A DNA stretch of 64,000 nt from NCBI RefSeq assembly GCF_900142195.1, contig NZ_FRAB01000009.1, positions 134,954 to 198,953 on the forward strand, given 5' to 3'. Made by a program: the position numbers and the translations under genes. The notes below the pieces were generated by a model that made no database searches, was not told the DNA's origin, and saw nothing but the letters and a program-made list of their open reading frames with translations. Every line of letters starts with the position of its first letter. Position 1 is the first letter of the stretch. Below are positions 33,927 through 43,025 of the stretch, one piece after another. Source of the stretch: Paraburkholderia terricola (GTDB lineage Bacteria > Pseudomonadota > Gammaproteobacteria > Burkholderiales > Burkholderiaceae).

Positions 33927-36668
33927 ATGCCTGAAGAACGAAGCCTTGAAGGTAAGACCCTGCTATTGGTCGACGGTTCGAGTTATCTGTACCGGGCCTA
34001 CCATGCGATGCCTGATCTGCGCGGGCCCGAAGGTGGTCCGACGGGTGCGCTCTATGGAATGATCAACATGCTGCGGCGCATGCGCAAGGAAGTCACAGCA
34101 GAGTATAGCGCGTGCGTGTTCGACGCCAAGGGCAAAACGTTTCGCGACGACTGGTACGCCGACTATAAGGCGAATCGCGCGGCGATGCCGGACGATCTCT
34201 CGCGCCAGATCGAGCCGATTCACGTCGCCGTGCGCGCGCTCGGCTGGCCCTTGCTGATGATCGACGGCGTCGAGGCCGACGACGTGATCGGCACGCTCAG
34301 CACCGAGGCGGAAAAGCGCGGCATGAAGGTGATCGTGTCGACGGGTGACAAGGATCTGGCGCAGCTCGTGTCGGATCATGTCACCCTCATCAATACGATG
34401 ACCAACGAAACGCTCGATCGCGCCGGCGTGCTCGCCAAGTTCGGCGTGCCGCCCGAGCGCATCGTCGACTACCTGTCGTTGATCGGCGATACCGTCGACA
34501 ACGTGCCGGGTGTCGAGAAATGCGGGCCGAAAACCGCGCTCAAATGGCTCGCGCAATACGAGACGCTGGATGGCATCGTCGCACATGCGGACGAAATCAA
34601 AGGTGCGGTAGGAGACAATCTGCGGCGTGCGCTCGATTTTCTGCCGATGGCGAAGAAACTCGTCACCGTCGAGCGCAATTGCGATCTGACCGACCATATC
34701 GTGTCGATCGAGGAAAGCCTGCAAAGCCAGCCGGAATCGCGCGCGGAGTTGCGCGAGGTATTCACGCGCCACGGCTTCAAGACCTGGCTGCGCGAAGTGG
34801 AAATCGCGGACGCGGTGGAAGGTCCGGAAACGGACGTGTCGCCGGCGCTAACCGTCGACCACGAACGCCACTATGAAGCCGTGCAGACGTGGGAGCAATT
34901 CGACGCGTGGCTCGAAAGGCTCAACGCGGCCGAGCTGACCTCGTTCGATACGGAAACCACCTCGCTCGATCCGATGACCGCGCAGATCGTCGGTCTGTCG
35001 TTCGCGGTGGAAGCCGGGCGCGCCGCTTATGTGCCGCTCGCGCATCGCGGCCCGGACGCGCCCGTGCAATTGCCGCGCGACGAAGTGCTCGGCAAGCTCA
35101 AGCCGTGGCTCGAAAGCGCTGAACACAAGAAGGTCGGCCAGCATGTGAAATACGACGAGCAGGTGCTGGCCAACTACGGCATCGAAATGCGCGGCATCGA
35201 ACACGATACGCTGCTGCAATCGTACGTGCTGGAATCGCACCGCACGCACGACATGGACAGCCTCGCGCTGCGCCATCTCGGCGTCAAGACGATCAAATAC
35301 GAAGAGGTGGCGGGCAAGGGCGCGCAGCAGATCGGTTTCGACGAAGTCGCGTTAGACAAGGCCGCCGAATACGCGGCCGAAGACGCCGACATCACCTTGC
35401 GTCTGCACCAGACCTTGTATCCGCAAGTGGCCGCCGAGAAGACGCTCGAGCACGTCTATCGCGACATCGAGGTGCCGACCTCGCGGGTGTTGCGCAAGAT
35501 GGAGCGCACCGGCGTGTTGATCGACGCTGAAAAGCTGCGTCAGCAAAGCAGTGAAATCGCCACGCGGCTGATCCAGCTCGAAAGCGAAGCCTACGTGCTG
35601 GCCGGCGGCGAATTCAACCTCGGCTCGCCGAAGCAGATCGGTCAGATCTTTTTTGAAAAGCTCGAATTGCCGGTGGTCAAGAAGACCCCGAGCGGCGCGC
35701 CGTCCACCGACGAAGAGGTGCTGCAAAAACTCGCCGAAGACTATCCGCTGCCGAAGATCCTGCTCGAACACCGCGGTTTGTCGAAGCTGAAATCGACCTA
35801 CACCGACAAGCTGCCGCGCATGGTCAACGCCACCACGGGCCGCGTGCACACGAATTACGCGCAGGCCGTCGCGGTCACGGGCCGGCTGGCGTCGAACGAT
35901 CCGAATCTGCAGAACATCCCCGTGCGAACCGGCGAGGGCCGTCGGATTCGCGAGGCGTTCATCGCGCCGCCGGGCCATAAGCTCGTGTCCGCGGACTACT
36001 CGCAGATCGAGTTGCGCATCATGGCGCACATTTCCGGCGACGAATCATTGCTGCGCGCGTTCTCGCAAGGCGAAGACATTCACCGCGCCACCGCCGCGGA
36101 AATTTTCAGCGTGACGCCGCTCGAAGTCTCGAACGATCAGCGGCGCGTGGCCAAGGTCATCAACTTCGGCCTGATCTACGGCATGAGCTCGTTCGGTCTC
36201 GCCTCGAATCTCGGCATTACGCGCGATGCGGCCAAGCTGTATATCGACCGCTATTTCGCACGGTATCCGGGCGTCGCGCGTTATATGGACGAAACGCGCG
36301 TGAGCGCGAAGGCCAAGGGCTACGTCGAGACCGTGTTCGGCCGCCGCCTGTGGTTGCCGGAGATCAACGGCGGCAACGGTCCGCGCCGCCAGGCCGCCGA
36401 GCGCGCCGCGATCAACGCGCCGATGCAAGGCACGGCTGCCGACCTCATCAAGCTGTCGATGATCGCGGTGCAGAAGTGGATCGAGGACTCGAAGATCGGC
36501 ACGCGCATGATCATGCAGGTGCATGACGAATTGATTCTCGAAGTACCGGACGAAGAGTTGTCCGACGTGCGCAAGCGCTTGCCCGAGTTGATGTGCGGTG
36601 TCGCCGACCTGAAGGTGCCGCTGGTCGCCGAGGTGGGCGCCGGCCTGAACTGGGAAGAAGCGCATTGA
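33927..36668 (+). CDS. polA: DNA polymerase I
   Basis: A 913-residue repair and Okazaki-fragment polymerase. The 5'-3' nuclease (about 1-300) starts LLLVDGSSYLYRAYHAMPDLRG. The 3'-5' exonuclease (about 310-520) keeps catalytic FDTETTSLDPM, so proofreading is probably active. The polymerase domain shows motif A DYSQIELRIMAH, motif B KVINFGLIYGMSSFG and motif C MQVHDELILEV. The ATG at 33927 fits the family start; it abuts the divergent LOG gene with one base between, so its promoter must lie inside that gene or the message starts near the ATG. Confidence 0.97.
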   Translation: MPEERSLEGKTLLLVDGSSYLYRAYHAMPDLRGPEGGPTGALYGMINMLRRMRKEVTAEYSACVFDAKGKTFRDDWYADYKANRAAMPDDLSRQIEPIHVAVRALGWPLLMIDGVEADDVIGTLSTEAEKRGMKVIVSTGDKDLAQLVSDHVTLINTMTNETLDRAGVLAKFGVPPERIVDYLSLIGDTVDNVPGVEKCGPKTALKWLAQYETLDGIVAHADEIKGAVGDNLRRALDFLPMAKKLVTVERNCDLTDHIVSIEESLQSQPESRAELREVFTRHGFKTWLREVEIADAVEGPETDVSPALTVDHERHYEAVQTWEQFDAWLERLNAAELTSFDTETTSLDPMTAQIVGLSFAVEAGRAAYVPLAHRGPDAPVQLPRDEVLGKLKPWLESAEHKKVGQHVKYDEQVLANYGIEMRGIEHDTLLQSYVLESHRTHDMDSLALRHLGVKTIKYEEVAGKGAQQIGFDEVALDKAAEYAAEDADITLRLHQTLYPQVAAEKTLEHVYRDIEVPTSRVLRKMERTGVLIDAEKLRQQSSEIATRLIQLESEAYVLAGGEFNLGSPKQIGQIFFEKLELPVVKKTPSGAPSTDEEVLQKLAEDYPLPKILLEHRGLSKLKSTYTDKLPRMVNATTGRVHTNYAQAVAVTGRLASNDPNLQNIPVRTGEGRRIREAFIAPPGHKLVSADYSQIELRIMAHISGDESLLRAFSQGEDIHRATAAEIFSVTPLEVSNDQRRVAKVINFGLIYGMSSFGLASNLGITRDAAKLYIDRYFARYPGVARYMDETRVSAKAKGYVETVFGRRLWLPEINGGNGPRRQAAERAAINAPMQGTAADLIKLSMIAVQKWIEDSKIGTRMIMQVHDELILEVPDEELSDVRKRLPELMCGVADLKVPLVAEVGAGLNWEEAH

Positions 36669-36856
36669 CAAGCCTGTGACGGCGCGCGCGATAGCGGTCG
36701 GTATCGGAGATACCGGGCGATATCGTCGTGCGCATGTCACACATCCGTATTGATGGCTTGTGACAAACCGTGCGGCTCGCGGACAATCTCTGAAAGACAG
36801 CGCGTTTCACGCGCGCCGTCGCGACGCATAACCCATCGGCAAACACGGAGAGTTCA

Positions 36857-38206
36857 ATGCATCGTTTCATCGTCGTTGGCGGAGGCGCGGGGGGGCTGGA
36901 GTTGGCGACACGCCTGGGTGATCGCTATGCGCCCCACAAGAACAAGGGCGGCGTGCGGGCGCATGTCACGCTCGTCGACCGCTATCCCACCCACATCTGG
37001 AAGCCGCTGCTGCATGAAGTCGCGGCCGGCAGCATGGACCCGTTCACGCAGGAGCTCGAATACGCGGCGCAGGCGCGCTGGCATGGTTTCGAGTTTCAGC
37101 AGGGCGACCTGACGGGACTCGACCGCGCGAACAAACGCATCACGCTCGGCACCGTGCTCGACGACGATGGCGCTGAGCTGCTGCCGGAACGCCAGCTCGA
37201 ATACGACACGCTGATCATCGCGATCGGCAGCACCACGGCATTCTTCGGCGTGAAAGGCGCACCCGAATTCTCCCTCGCGCTCGATACGGTCGGCCAGGCC
37301 GAGCGTTTCCGCAAGCGGCTGATCGCGGCATGCATGCGCGCCGAGCATCAGGTGCATGAACCCGTCGAATCGGGACCGGGCACCTCGCCTTCCACGGAGC
37401 CGCGCATCCAGGTGGCGATCGTCGGCGGTGGCGCAACGGGCGTCGAACTATCGGCTGAACTGCGTAACACGGCGCAGGTGTTGTCCGCGTATGGCTTGCA
37501 TAAGCTCGATCCGCGGCACGACGTCGGCATCGTGCTGATCGAGGCGGGACCGCGCATCTTGCCGGCCTTGCAGGAACGTGTCTCGACAGCCACGGCCGAA
37601 CTGCTCACCAAGCTCGGCGTGAAGCTGATGACCGGCGAGACGGTGGCCGAGGTCGCGCCAGGCATCATCCGCACGGCCAGCGGCAAAACCGTGCGCGCCG
37701 ATCTGACGGTGTGGGCGGCGGGCATCAAGGCGCCGCCTATTCTGAGCGAACTCGACGGCCTGCCGGTCAATCGGCTGGGCCAGCTGAACGTGCGCCGCAC
37801 GCTGCAAACCGAAATCGACGACAGCATCTTCGCGCTCGGCGATTGCGCCGCCTGCCCGTGGCCGGGCAATGAGCGCAACGTGCCGCCGCGCGCGCAGGCG
37901 GCGCACCAGCAGGCGAGCTTTCTGCTGAAGGCGCTGGCGGCGCGGCTCGACAATAAGCCGCTGCCGGAATTCACGTATCGCGACTTCGGCTCGCTGGTGT
38001 CGCTCGGGCACTTCAGCGCGGTCGGCAATCTGATGGGCGGCGTGATCGGCGGCAATATGCTGATCGAGGGGCTGTTCGCGCGTTTCATGTACATGTCGCT
38101 GTACCGGCTGCACATCGCCGCCCTGCACGGCTATGCGCGGATGGTGCTCGATACCTTCGCGCACTGGCTGCGGCGCACCACGCTGCCGCGGGTCAAGCTG
38201 CACTGA
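36857..38206 (+). CDS. ndh: Type II NADH dehydrogenase
   Basis: A 449-residue flavoprotein that passes electrons from NADH to quinone without pumping protons. FAD-binding GGGAGGLE lies at 8-15, the NADH-binding fold VAIVGGGATGVELSAEL near 193-209, and the FAD-site motif DDSIFALGDCAAC near 320-332. The C-terminal portion (about 390-449) contains hydrophobic and basic segments (GGVIGGNMLIEGLFARFMYM) that attach it to the membrane. GGAG precedes the ATG. No operon partner is obvious. Confidence 0.93.
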   Translation: MHRFIVVGGGAGGLELATRLGDRYAPHKNKGGVRAHVTLVDRYPTHIWKPLLHEVAAGSMDPFTQELEYAAQARWHGFEFQQGDLTGLDRANKRITLGTVLDDDGAELLPERQLEYDTLIIAIGSTTAFFGVKGAPEFSLALDTVGQAERFRKRLIAACMRAEHQVHEPVESGPGTSPSTEPRIQVAIVGGGATGVELSAELRNTAQVLSAYGLHKLDPRHDVGIVLIEAGPRILPALQERVSTATAELLTKLGVKLMTGETVAEVAPGIIRTASGKTVRADLTVWAAGIKAPPILSELDGLPVNRLGQLNVRRTLQTEIDDSIFALGDCAACPWPGNERNVPPRAQAAHQQASFLLKALAARLDNKPLPEFTYRDFGSLVSLGHFSAVGNLMGGVIGGNMLIEGLFARFMYMSLYRLHIAALHGYARMVLDTFAHWLRRTTLPRVKLH

Positions 38207-38309
38207 CGGTGCTCGCGAACGTTGCAGATGCAACAGGACGCGCGCGAGGCGTATCCTGTTGCCTCCAACGTTCAACCGATTCACACGAGTCAACCGCGAG
38301 GAGCGCCGC

Positions 38310-39182
38310 ATGCTGAAACCCGATATCGACAGCCTGGTCCCGCACGTTCCCTTCAATCGACGCACCTTCATCAAGGCCGCGCTCGGCACCGGTTTTGCCG
38401 CGGCCGTGTTGCCGGTGTCGGCGCAAACCATCCATACCGATAGCGACGGCCTCGAAGCCGGCGAAGTGTCCGTGCGTTCGGGCGATACGATCGTGCCGGC
38501 GTATCGCGCTCAGCCGAAAGGCAAGACGCATTTGCCGGTGATCATCGTCGTGCACGAGATTTTCGGCGTCCATGAACATATCGCCGACGTGTGCCGGCGC
38601 TTCGCCAAGCAGGGTTATCTGGCGATCGCGCCGAATCTGTATGAGCGGCAGGGCGATCCCATGGTTTACAAGAGCATGCAGCAGCTCAACGAGCAACTCG
38701 TCAGCAAGGTGCCCGACGAGCAGGTGCTGGGCGATCTCGATGCGGCTGTAGCGTGGGCCGGCGAGCATGGCGGCGATCTGAATCGGGTTGGCGTGAACGG
38801 GTTCTGCTGGGGCGGGCGGATTGCGTGGCTGTACGCCGAGCACAACCCGAAGCTGAAGGCGGGCGTCGCCTGGTACGGCCGCGTGACGGGCGACAAGAGC
38901 GCGATGACGCCGGCTAATCCGCTCGACCGCGTGGCGGACCTGCACGCGCCGGTGCTCGGCCTCTATGGGCGGCAGGATCAAAGCATCCCGCAAGACACGC
39001 TGGAGCAGATGAAGCAGGCGATCGCGCAAGGTCCGCAGGCGGGGCGCGGTTCACAATTCGTCGTCTACGACGACGCGGGGCACGCGTTTTTCGCGGATTA
39101 CCGGCCGAGCTACAAGAAGGCCGATGCCGAAGACGGCTGGCGCCGGGCGCTCGCCTGGTTCAAGCAGCATGGGGTGGGTTGA
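38310..39182 (+). CDS. Dienelactone hydrolase family protein with Tat signal
   Basis: A 290-residue alpha/beta hydrolase of the carboxymethylenebutenolidase family. Nucleophile Cys166 is in VNGFCWGGR; a likely acid is Asp near LYGRQDQ and the His is in DDAGHAFFADYRP. Residues 10-40 form a twin-arginine signal, NRRTFIKAALGTG with ALPVSAQ-like cut after VSAQ, so the enzyme is probably exported folded to the periplasm. GAGGAG stands upstream of ATG 38310. Classic enzymes open dienelactones in chloroaromatic breakdown, but exported relatives have unknown substrates. Confidence 0.88.
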   Translation: MLKPDIDSLVPHVPFNRRTFIKAALGTGFAAAVLPVSAQTIHTDSDGLEAGEVSVRSGDTIVPAYRAQPKGKTHLPVIIVVHEIFGVHEHIADVCRRFAKQGYLAIAPNLYERQGDPMVYKSMQQLNEQLVSKVPDEQVLGDLDAAVAWAGEHGGDLNRVGVNGFCWGGRIAWLYAEHNPKLKAGVAWYGRVTGDKSAMTPANPLDRVADLHAPVLGLYGRQDQSIPQDTLEQMKQAIAQGPQAGRGSQFVVYDDAGHAFFADYRPSYKKADAEDGWRRALAWFKQHGVG

Positions 39183-39256
39183 GGCTCAAGCTTGAGGCGT
39201 TTGGCCGAAGCGGGTGCCCGCGATGAACGTCGGGTCATTTTTGCCTGCGTGAATTG

Positions 39257-39294
39257 AAAAGGCCGTTGCTGCGTAAAAGCAGCAACGGCCTTTT
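39257..39294. terminator. Bidirectional terminator between the hydrolase and sseA
   Basis: AAAAGGCCGTTGCTGC (39257-39272) pairs perfectly with GCAGCAACGGCCTTTT (39279-39294) around a 6-base loop; A and T runs on both sides make it usable on both strands by the convergent genes. Confidence 0.9.
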
Positions 39295-39318
39295 GCCAAC
39301 AACCGGCTCAGTTCACGT

Positions 39319-40188
39319 TCAAGGATTCGGCCCGGTGGCAACCGGCCGCTTCGGATCCGAACTCCATTCGCTCCACGATCCCGCATACAACGCCGCGCCG
39401 TGCAGACCGGCGACTTCCATCGCCAGCGCGTTCACGCATGCGGTCACACCCGAGCCGCATTGCAGGACCACATGTTCCGGCGGCGTGTCGGCGAGCAGCG
39501 CGTGGAATTCCTCACGCAGCGTGTGGGCCGGCTTGAAGCGGCCGTCGGCGGCGAGGTTGTCCTTGAAGAAGCGGTTGAGCGCGCCGGGGATATGGCCGCC
39601 GACCGGATCCAGCGTTTCGTTCTCGCCGCGATAGCGATCGGGCGCGCGCGCGTCGACCACCACGCGTTCCTTCGAGCCGAGGTTGCGCTCGACCGTTTGC
39701 ACGTCGACCGTGACCGACAGCGGCGCGCCGGCTTTGAAATCGCCGGTGTTCTGTGCCGGCGCGTCTTGCGTCAGCGGTTGGCCGGCGGCTTGCCAGGCTT
39801 GCAGCCCGCCGTCGAGCAGCGCGACCGCGTCATGTCCGAGCCAGCGTAGCAGCCACCAGGCACGGGCGGCGTACATGCCGCCTTGCGCGTCGTAGGCGAC
39901 CACTTGCTGGCCTTGCTTCAGACCGCGCGATTCCAGTGTTTCGACCAGCCGTGCGCGATCCGGCAACGGATGACGCCCGTTCGTGCCGTTCTTCGGCCCC
40001 GACAGATCGCGATCCAGATGCAGATAATGAGCACCCGGCAGATGTCCTGCGAGATAGGCCTTTTCGCCCGCTTCGGTGTCGGCAAGATCGAAACGGCAAT
40101 CGACGACGAATACGCTGCCCGGCGCGGCGGCCAGCCGCTCCGCGAGATTGGCCGCGGAGATCAGAGTGGTGTAGTGAGTGTGGGGCAT
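39319..40188 (-). CDS. sseA: 3-mercaptopyruvate / thiosulfate sulfurtransferase
   Basis: A 289-residue two-domain rhodanese-like enzyme. The N-terminal rhodanese domain (about 8-140) is inactive and the C-terminal one (160-289) carries active-site Cys244 in LQCGSGVTACVN; CG[ST]GVT is typical of mercaptopyruvate sulfurtransferase, whereas thiosulfate-preferring enzymes have CRKGVT. It transfers sulfur to cyanide or thiols. The start MPHTHYTTLIS has GGAGACGAC upstream. A strong bidirectional terminator follows the gene. Confidence 0.92.
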   Translation of the reverse strand: MPHTHYTTLISAANLAERLAAAPGSVFVVDCRFDLADTEAGEKAYLAGHLPGAHYLHLDRDLSGPKNGTNGRHPLPDRARLVETLESRGLKQGQQVVAYDAQGGMYAARAWWLLRWLGHDAVALLDGGLQAWQAAGQPLTQDAPAQNTGDFKAGAPLSVTVDVQTVERNLGSKERVVVDARAPDRYRGENETLDPVGGHIPGALNRFFKDNLAADGRFKPAHTLREEFHALLADTPPEHVVLQCGSGVTACVNALAMEVAGLHGAALYAGSWSEWSSDPKRPVATGPNP

Positions 40189-40281
40189 GACGTCGTCTCC
40201 TCGATACAGGCGATGGCGGCTGCTTCCGGCGGCTTGACGCCGTTGGCGGATGGCAGGGCTATATTGTTAGTCTAAACAAAA

Positions 40282-40305
40282 AAAGACGGACCGAAGTCCG
40301 TCTTT
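40282..40305 (-). terminator. Terminator behind the Rieske oxygenase gene region
   Basis: AAAGACGGAC (40282-40291) pairs with GTCCGTCTTT (40296-40305) over a CGAA loop; on the minus strand the stem is followed by TTTTTTTG, a strong intrinsic terminator for the gene ending at 40361. Confidence 0.85.
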
Positions 40306-40360
40306 CCATGCATTGCTGGTGCCCGCGCAAGAATCGGATCGAGCGTGGGGCGAGCACCGG

Positions 40361-41467
40361 TCAGATCGTGCCGAGCTCACGCCGCAAGAACTCGTGGAAG
40401 TGCTGCATGCCGTCTTCCATCGGGCTCTGATACGGGCCGACCTGCGATTCGCCGCGTTCCATCAGCGCGCGGCGGCCGGCGTCCATGCGCTCGGCGATTT
40501 CATCATCTTCGCGGGCTGTTTCCATATAGGCGGCGCGCTCAGCTTCGACGAACTCGCGTTCGAACAGCGCGATTTCCTCAGGATAATAGAACTCCACCAC
40601 ATTGGTGGTCTTCTGCGGACCGCGCGGAATCAGCCATGACACCACCAGCACGTGCGGATACCACTCGATCATGATGCCGGGGTAGTACACCATCCAGATC
40701 GCGCCGAACTCCGGCGGCTGTCCACCGCGGAAGCGCAGCACTTCGTCGTGCCATTTGCGGTAGGTCGGGCTACCCGGCTGTTCGAGCGACTTGTGCACGC
40801 CCACCGTTTGGACGCTGTACCAGTCGCCGAACTCCCACGTCAGGTCGTCGCAATTGACGAAGCTGCCGAGGCCCGGATGGAACGGCGCGACGTGGTAGTC
40901 CTCCAGATAGACCTCGATGAAGGTCTTCCAGTTGTAGTTGCACTCGTGTACTTCGACGTGATCGAACATGAAGCCCGAAAAGTCGAAATGTTGCCGCGTG
41001 CCGAGCCGCGCAAGATCGCGCGCGACGTCGCGCCCCTGCGCTTCGAACAGCAGGCCTTGCCAGTTTTGCAGCGGCGTGGCGCCGAGATTCAGGCAGGGGT
41101 TGTCCGCGAAATGAGGTGCGCCGAGAAGCTGGCCGTTCAGATCGTACGTCCAGCGATGCAGGGGGCAGACGATATTCTCCGTCTGGCCGCGGCCGTTGAG
41201 CATGATGGCCTGCCGGTGACGGCACACGTTCGACAGCAGTTCGACTTGCGACTGCTGGTTACGGACGAGTACACGCCCCTCGCTCTCGCTGGGCAAGGCA
41301 AAATAATTCCCCGCTTCCGGCACCATGAGTTCGTGCCCGATGTAGCGTGGACCTTTCTTGAAAAGGGTGTCGATTTCGCGCGTTAGAAGCGCTTCGTCAA
41401 AGTAAGCCGTGACTGGCAGCTGGCTGTGAACAGACCGCAACTGCAATGCATTGCTCAGATTGGACAT
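40361..41467 (-). CDS. Rieske non-heme iron oxygenase, alpha subunit
   Basis: A 368-residue aromatic-ring-hydroxylating-type oxygenase subunit. The Rieske [2Fe-2S] ligands are Cys82-x-His84 in NVCRHRQ and Cys101-x2-His104 in VCPLHRW. The catalytic domain has the mononuclear iron motif LEDYHVAPFHPG with His192 and His197. It is single, without beta subunit, ferredoxin or reductase genes nearby, so electrons must come from elsewhere. Start 41467 (MSNLSNALQLR) has GGGAGTGGG upstream; the open frame continues earlier without family match. The substrate is unknown; the gene next to xseB-ispA-dxs is divergent. Confidence 0.9.
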   Translation of the reverse strand: MSNLSNALQLRSVHSQLPVTAYFDEALLTREIDTLFKKGPRYIGHELMVPEAGNYFALPSESEGRVLVRNQQSQVELLSNVCRHRQAIMLNGRGQTENIVCPLHRWTYDLNGQLLGAPHFADNPCLNLGATPLQNWQGLLFEAQGRDVARDLARLGTRQHFDFSGFMFDHVEVHECNYNWKTFIEVYLEDYHVAPFHPGLGSFVNCDDLTWEFGDWYSVQTVGVHKSLEQPGSPTYRKWHDEVLRFRGGQPPEFGAIWMVYYPGIMIEWYPHVLVVSWLIPRGPQKTTNVVEFYYPEEIALFEREFVEAERAAYMETAREDDEIAERMDAGRRALMERGESQVGPYQSPMEDGMQHFHEFLRRELGTI

Positions 41468-41538
41468 TCCCACTCCCGATGAAGACGTGAAAGCAGTGAA
41501 CAACCCAACCATCGAAGATTCGATTTAGGGAGCCCGCA

Positions 41539-41544
41539 ATTATA
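41539..41544 (-). promoter_or_regulatory. Consensus -10 for the Rieske oxygenase gene
   Basis: TATAAT on the minus strand (41544-41539), 72 bases before the ATG at 41467; the preceding G of GGTATAAT lies at 41545-41546. No good -35 at 17 bases. Confidence 0.45.
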
Positions 41545-41753
41545 CCCGTTTCCCCTTATGTGGGGCGCTTAAGTGCCTGATTTGGGTCAAAAATGTCAAG
41601 GAAGTTCGCGCTTTTCGCCGCAGACCGATCGTTTTTTTTCTGGAGACTGCAAGGGCGGCGCGTTGGGCGCAGGCGGGACGCAGGGTGGCGAGCGGATCGG
41701 AAATTGCGCTTTTGCCGTAGAATGTCCGACTTGTTTTAATTTTGCGATTATTC

Positions 41754-42062
41754 ATGGCGAAGACCGCGTCGAACGATCCTGCTGCCGCGCCTGCCGAGGG
41801 CGTCGACACCACGCCGCTGCCCGGGAATTACGAGGCTGCGCAGGCCGAACTGGAAGGGCTTGTCGCGCGCATGGAAGGCGGCAATCTCAGCCTCGAGGAA
41901 TCGCTCGCCGCCTATCGGCGCGGCGCGGCGCTGGTGGCGTTTTGCCAGCAGCAGCTCGAAAAGGTCGAGCAGCAGGTGCGCGTGCTCGACGGCGAGACGC
42001 TCAAGCCGCTGCCTATGAATAACGCAGGCACAGCCGCTGCTGAAAGCGGGGACGACCTATGA
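41754..42062 (+). CDS. xseB: Exodeoxyribonuclease VII small subunit XseB
   Basis: The 102-residue small subunit of exonuclease VII, a single-strand-specific nuclease; several XseB subunits support one XseA. The core NYEAAQAELEGLVARMEGGNLSLEESLAAYRRG near 28-60 is the family signature, followed by a helix LVAFCQQQLEKVEQQVRVLDGE. The N-terminal 25 residues are an Ala-rich extension. A TAGAAT -10-like hexamer lies at 41718-41723. Its stop overlaps the ispA start by 4 bases; the order xseB-ispA-dxs is conserved in many proteobacteria. xseA is not in this window. Confidence 0.95.
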   Translation: MAKTASNDPAAAPAEGVDTTPLPGNYEAAQAELEGLVARMEGGNLSLEESLAAYRRGAALVAFCQQQLEKVEQQVRVLDGETLKPLPMNNAGTAAAESGDDL

Positions 42063-42940
42063 CATTCGAACAATGGACCCGCTCGGTGCTCGAGCGCGTC
42101 GAAACGGCATTGGAACACTACCTGCCCACCGAGGCAACCGAGCCCGCCAGGCTGCACGAAGCGATGCGTTATGCGGTGCTGGGCGGCGGCAAGCGGGTTC
42201 GTCCGCTGCTGTGCCACGCGGCGGGCGAACTGACCGGCGCGCGCGCCGAGTGCCTCGGCGCGGCGGCGGCGGCGCTGGAAATGATCCACGTGTATTCGCT
42301 CGTGCATGACGACATGCCCTGCATGGACGACGACGCATTGCGTCGCGGCAAGCCCACGGTACACGTCAAATATGACGAAGCAACGGCATTGCTGGTCGGC
42401 GACGCACTGCAATCGCAGGCTTTCGTTGCGCTGACATCGGACGTTCTGCCGCCCGCGCAGCAGGCATCGCTCGTGCGCGAACTGGCGTTGGCGAGCGGCT
42501 CGATCGGCATGTGCGGCGGTCAGGCGATCGACCTCGCAAGCGTCGGTCATACGCTCACGCGCGCGCAACTGGAAACCATGCACCGGATGAAGACCGGCGC
42601 GCTGCTGCGCGCCTCGGTGCGCATGGGCGCGCTCGCCGGCGAAACGCCGGGCGCCGAGGCGATGCGTTCGCTCGATGCCTATGCAGCCGCCGTGGGCCTC
42701 GCGTTCCAGGTCGTCGACGACATTCTCGACGTGACGACCGATTCCGCGACGCTCGGCAAGACCGCAGGTAAAGACGCGAAGGACGGCAAGCCGACCTACG
42801 TGTCGATTATTGGCCTCGACGCGTCGCGCTCGCTCGCAGCACAGCTGCGCAGCGACGCCCATGCTGCCCTCGCGCCGTTTGGCGCCCGGGCACAGCGTCT
42901 TGCCGAATTGGCCGACCTGGTGGTGAACCGGGTTAGCTGA
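42059..42940 (+). CDS. ispA: Farnesyl diphosphate synthase (short-chain polyprenyl synthase)
   Basis: A 293-residue trans-prenyltransferase that condenses isopentenyl diphosphate with dimethylallyl/geranyl diphosphate to farnesyl diphosphate. The first Asp-rich motif is [15 protein letters not shown] near 81-95 and the second is [13 protein letters not shown] near 215-227; [10 protein letters not shown] near 41-50 binds substrate. The two residues inserted between the Asp pairs of the first motif (DDMPCMDD) are typical of bacterial FPP synthases. It overlaps xseB by 4 bases and precedes dxs, grouping two steps of isoprenoid synthesis. Confidence 0.95.
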   Translation: MTFEQWTRSVLERVETALEHYLPTEATEPARLHEAMRYAVLGGGKRVRPLLCHAAGELTGARAECLGAAAAALEMIHVYSLVHDDMPCMDDDALRRGKPTVHVKYDEATALLVGDALQSQAFVALTSDVLPPAQQASLVRELALASGSIGMCGGQAIDLASVGHTLTRAQLETMHRMKTGALLRASVRMGALAGETPGAEAMRSLDAYAAAVGLAFQVVDDILDVTTDSATLGKTAGKDAKDGKPTYVSIIGLDASRSLAAQLRSDAHAALAPFGARAQRLAELADLVVNRVS

Positions 42941-43025
42941 GCGCGAAAGCCCGCCGCCGCGCACCTTTGCTACGGGGTGCATGTATGAAGTGCGGGCGCG
43001 TAAGTTTTCCTACAATGGAACGACG

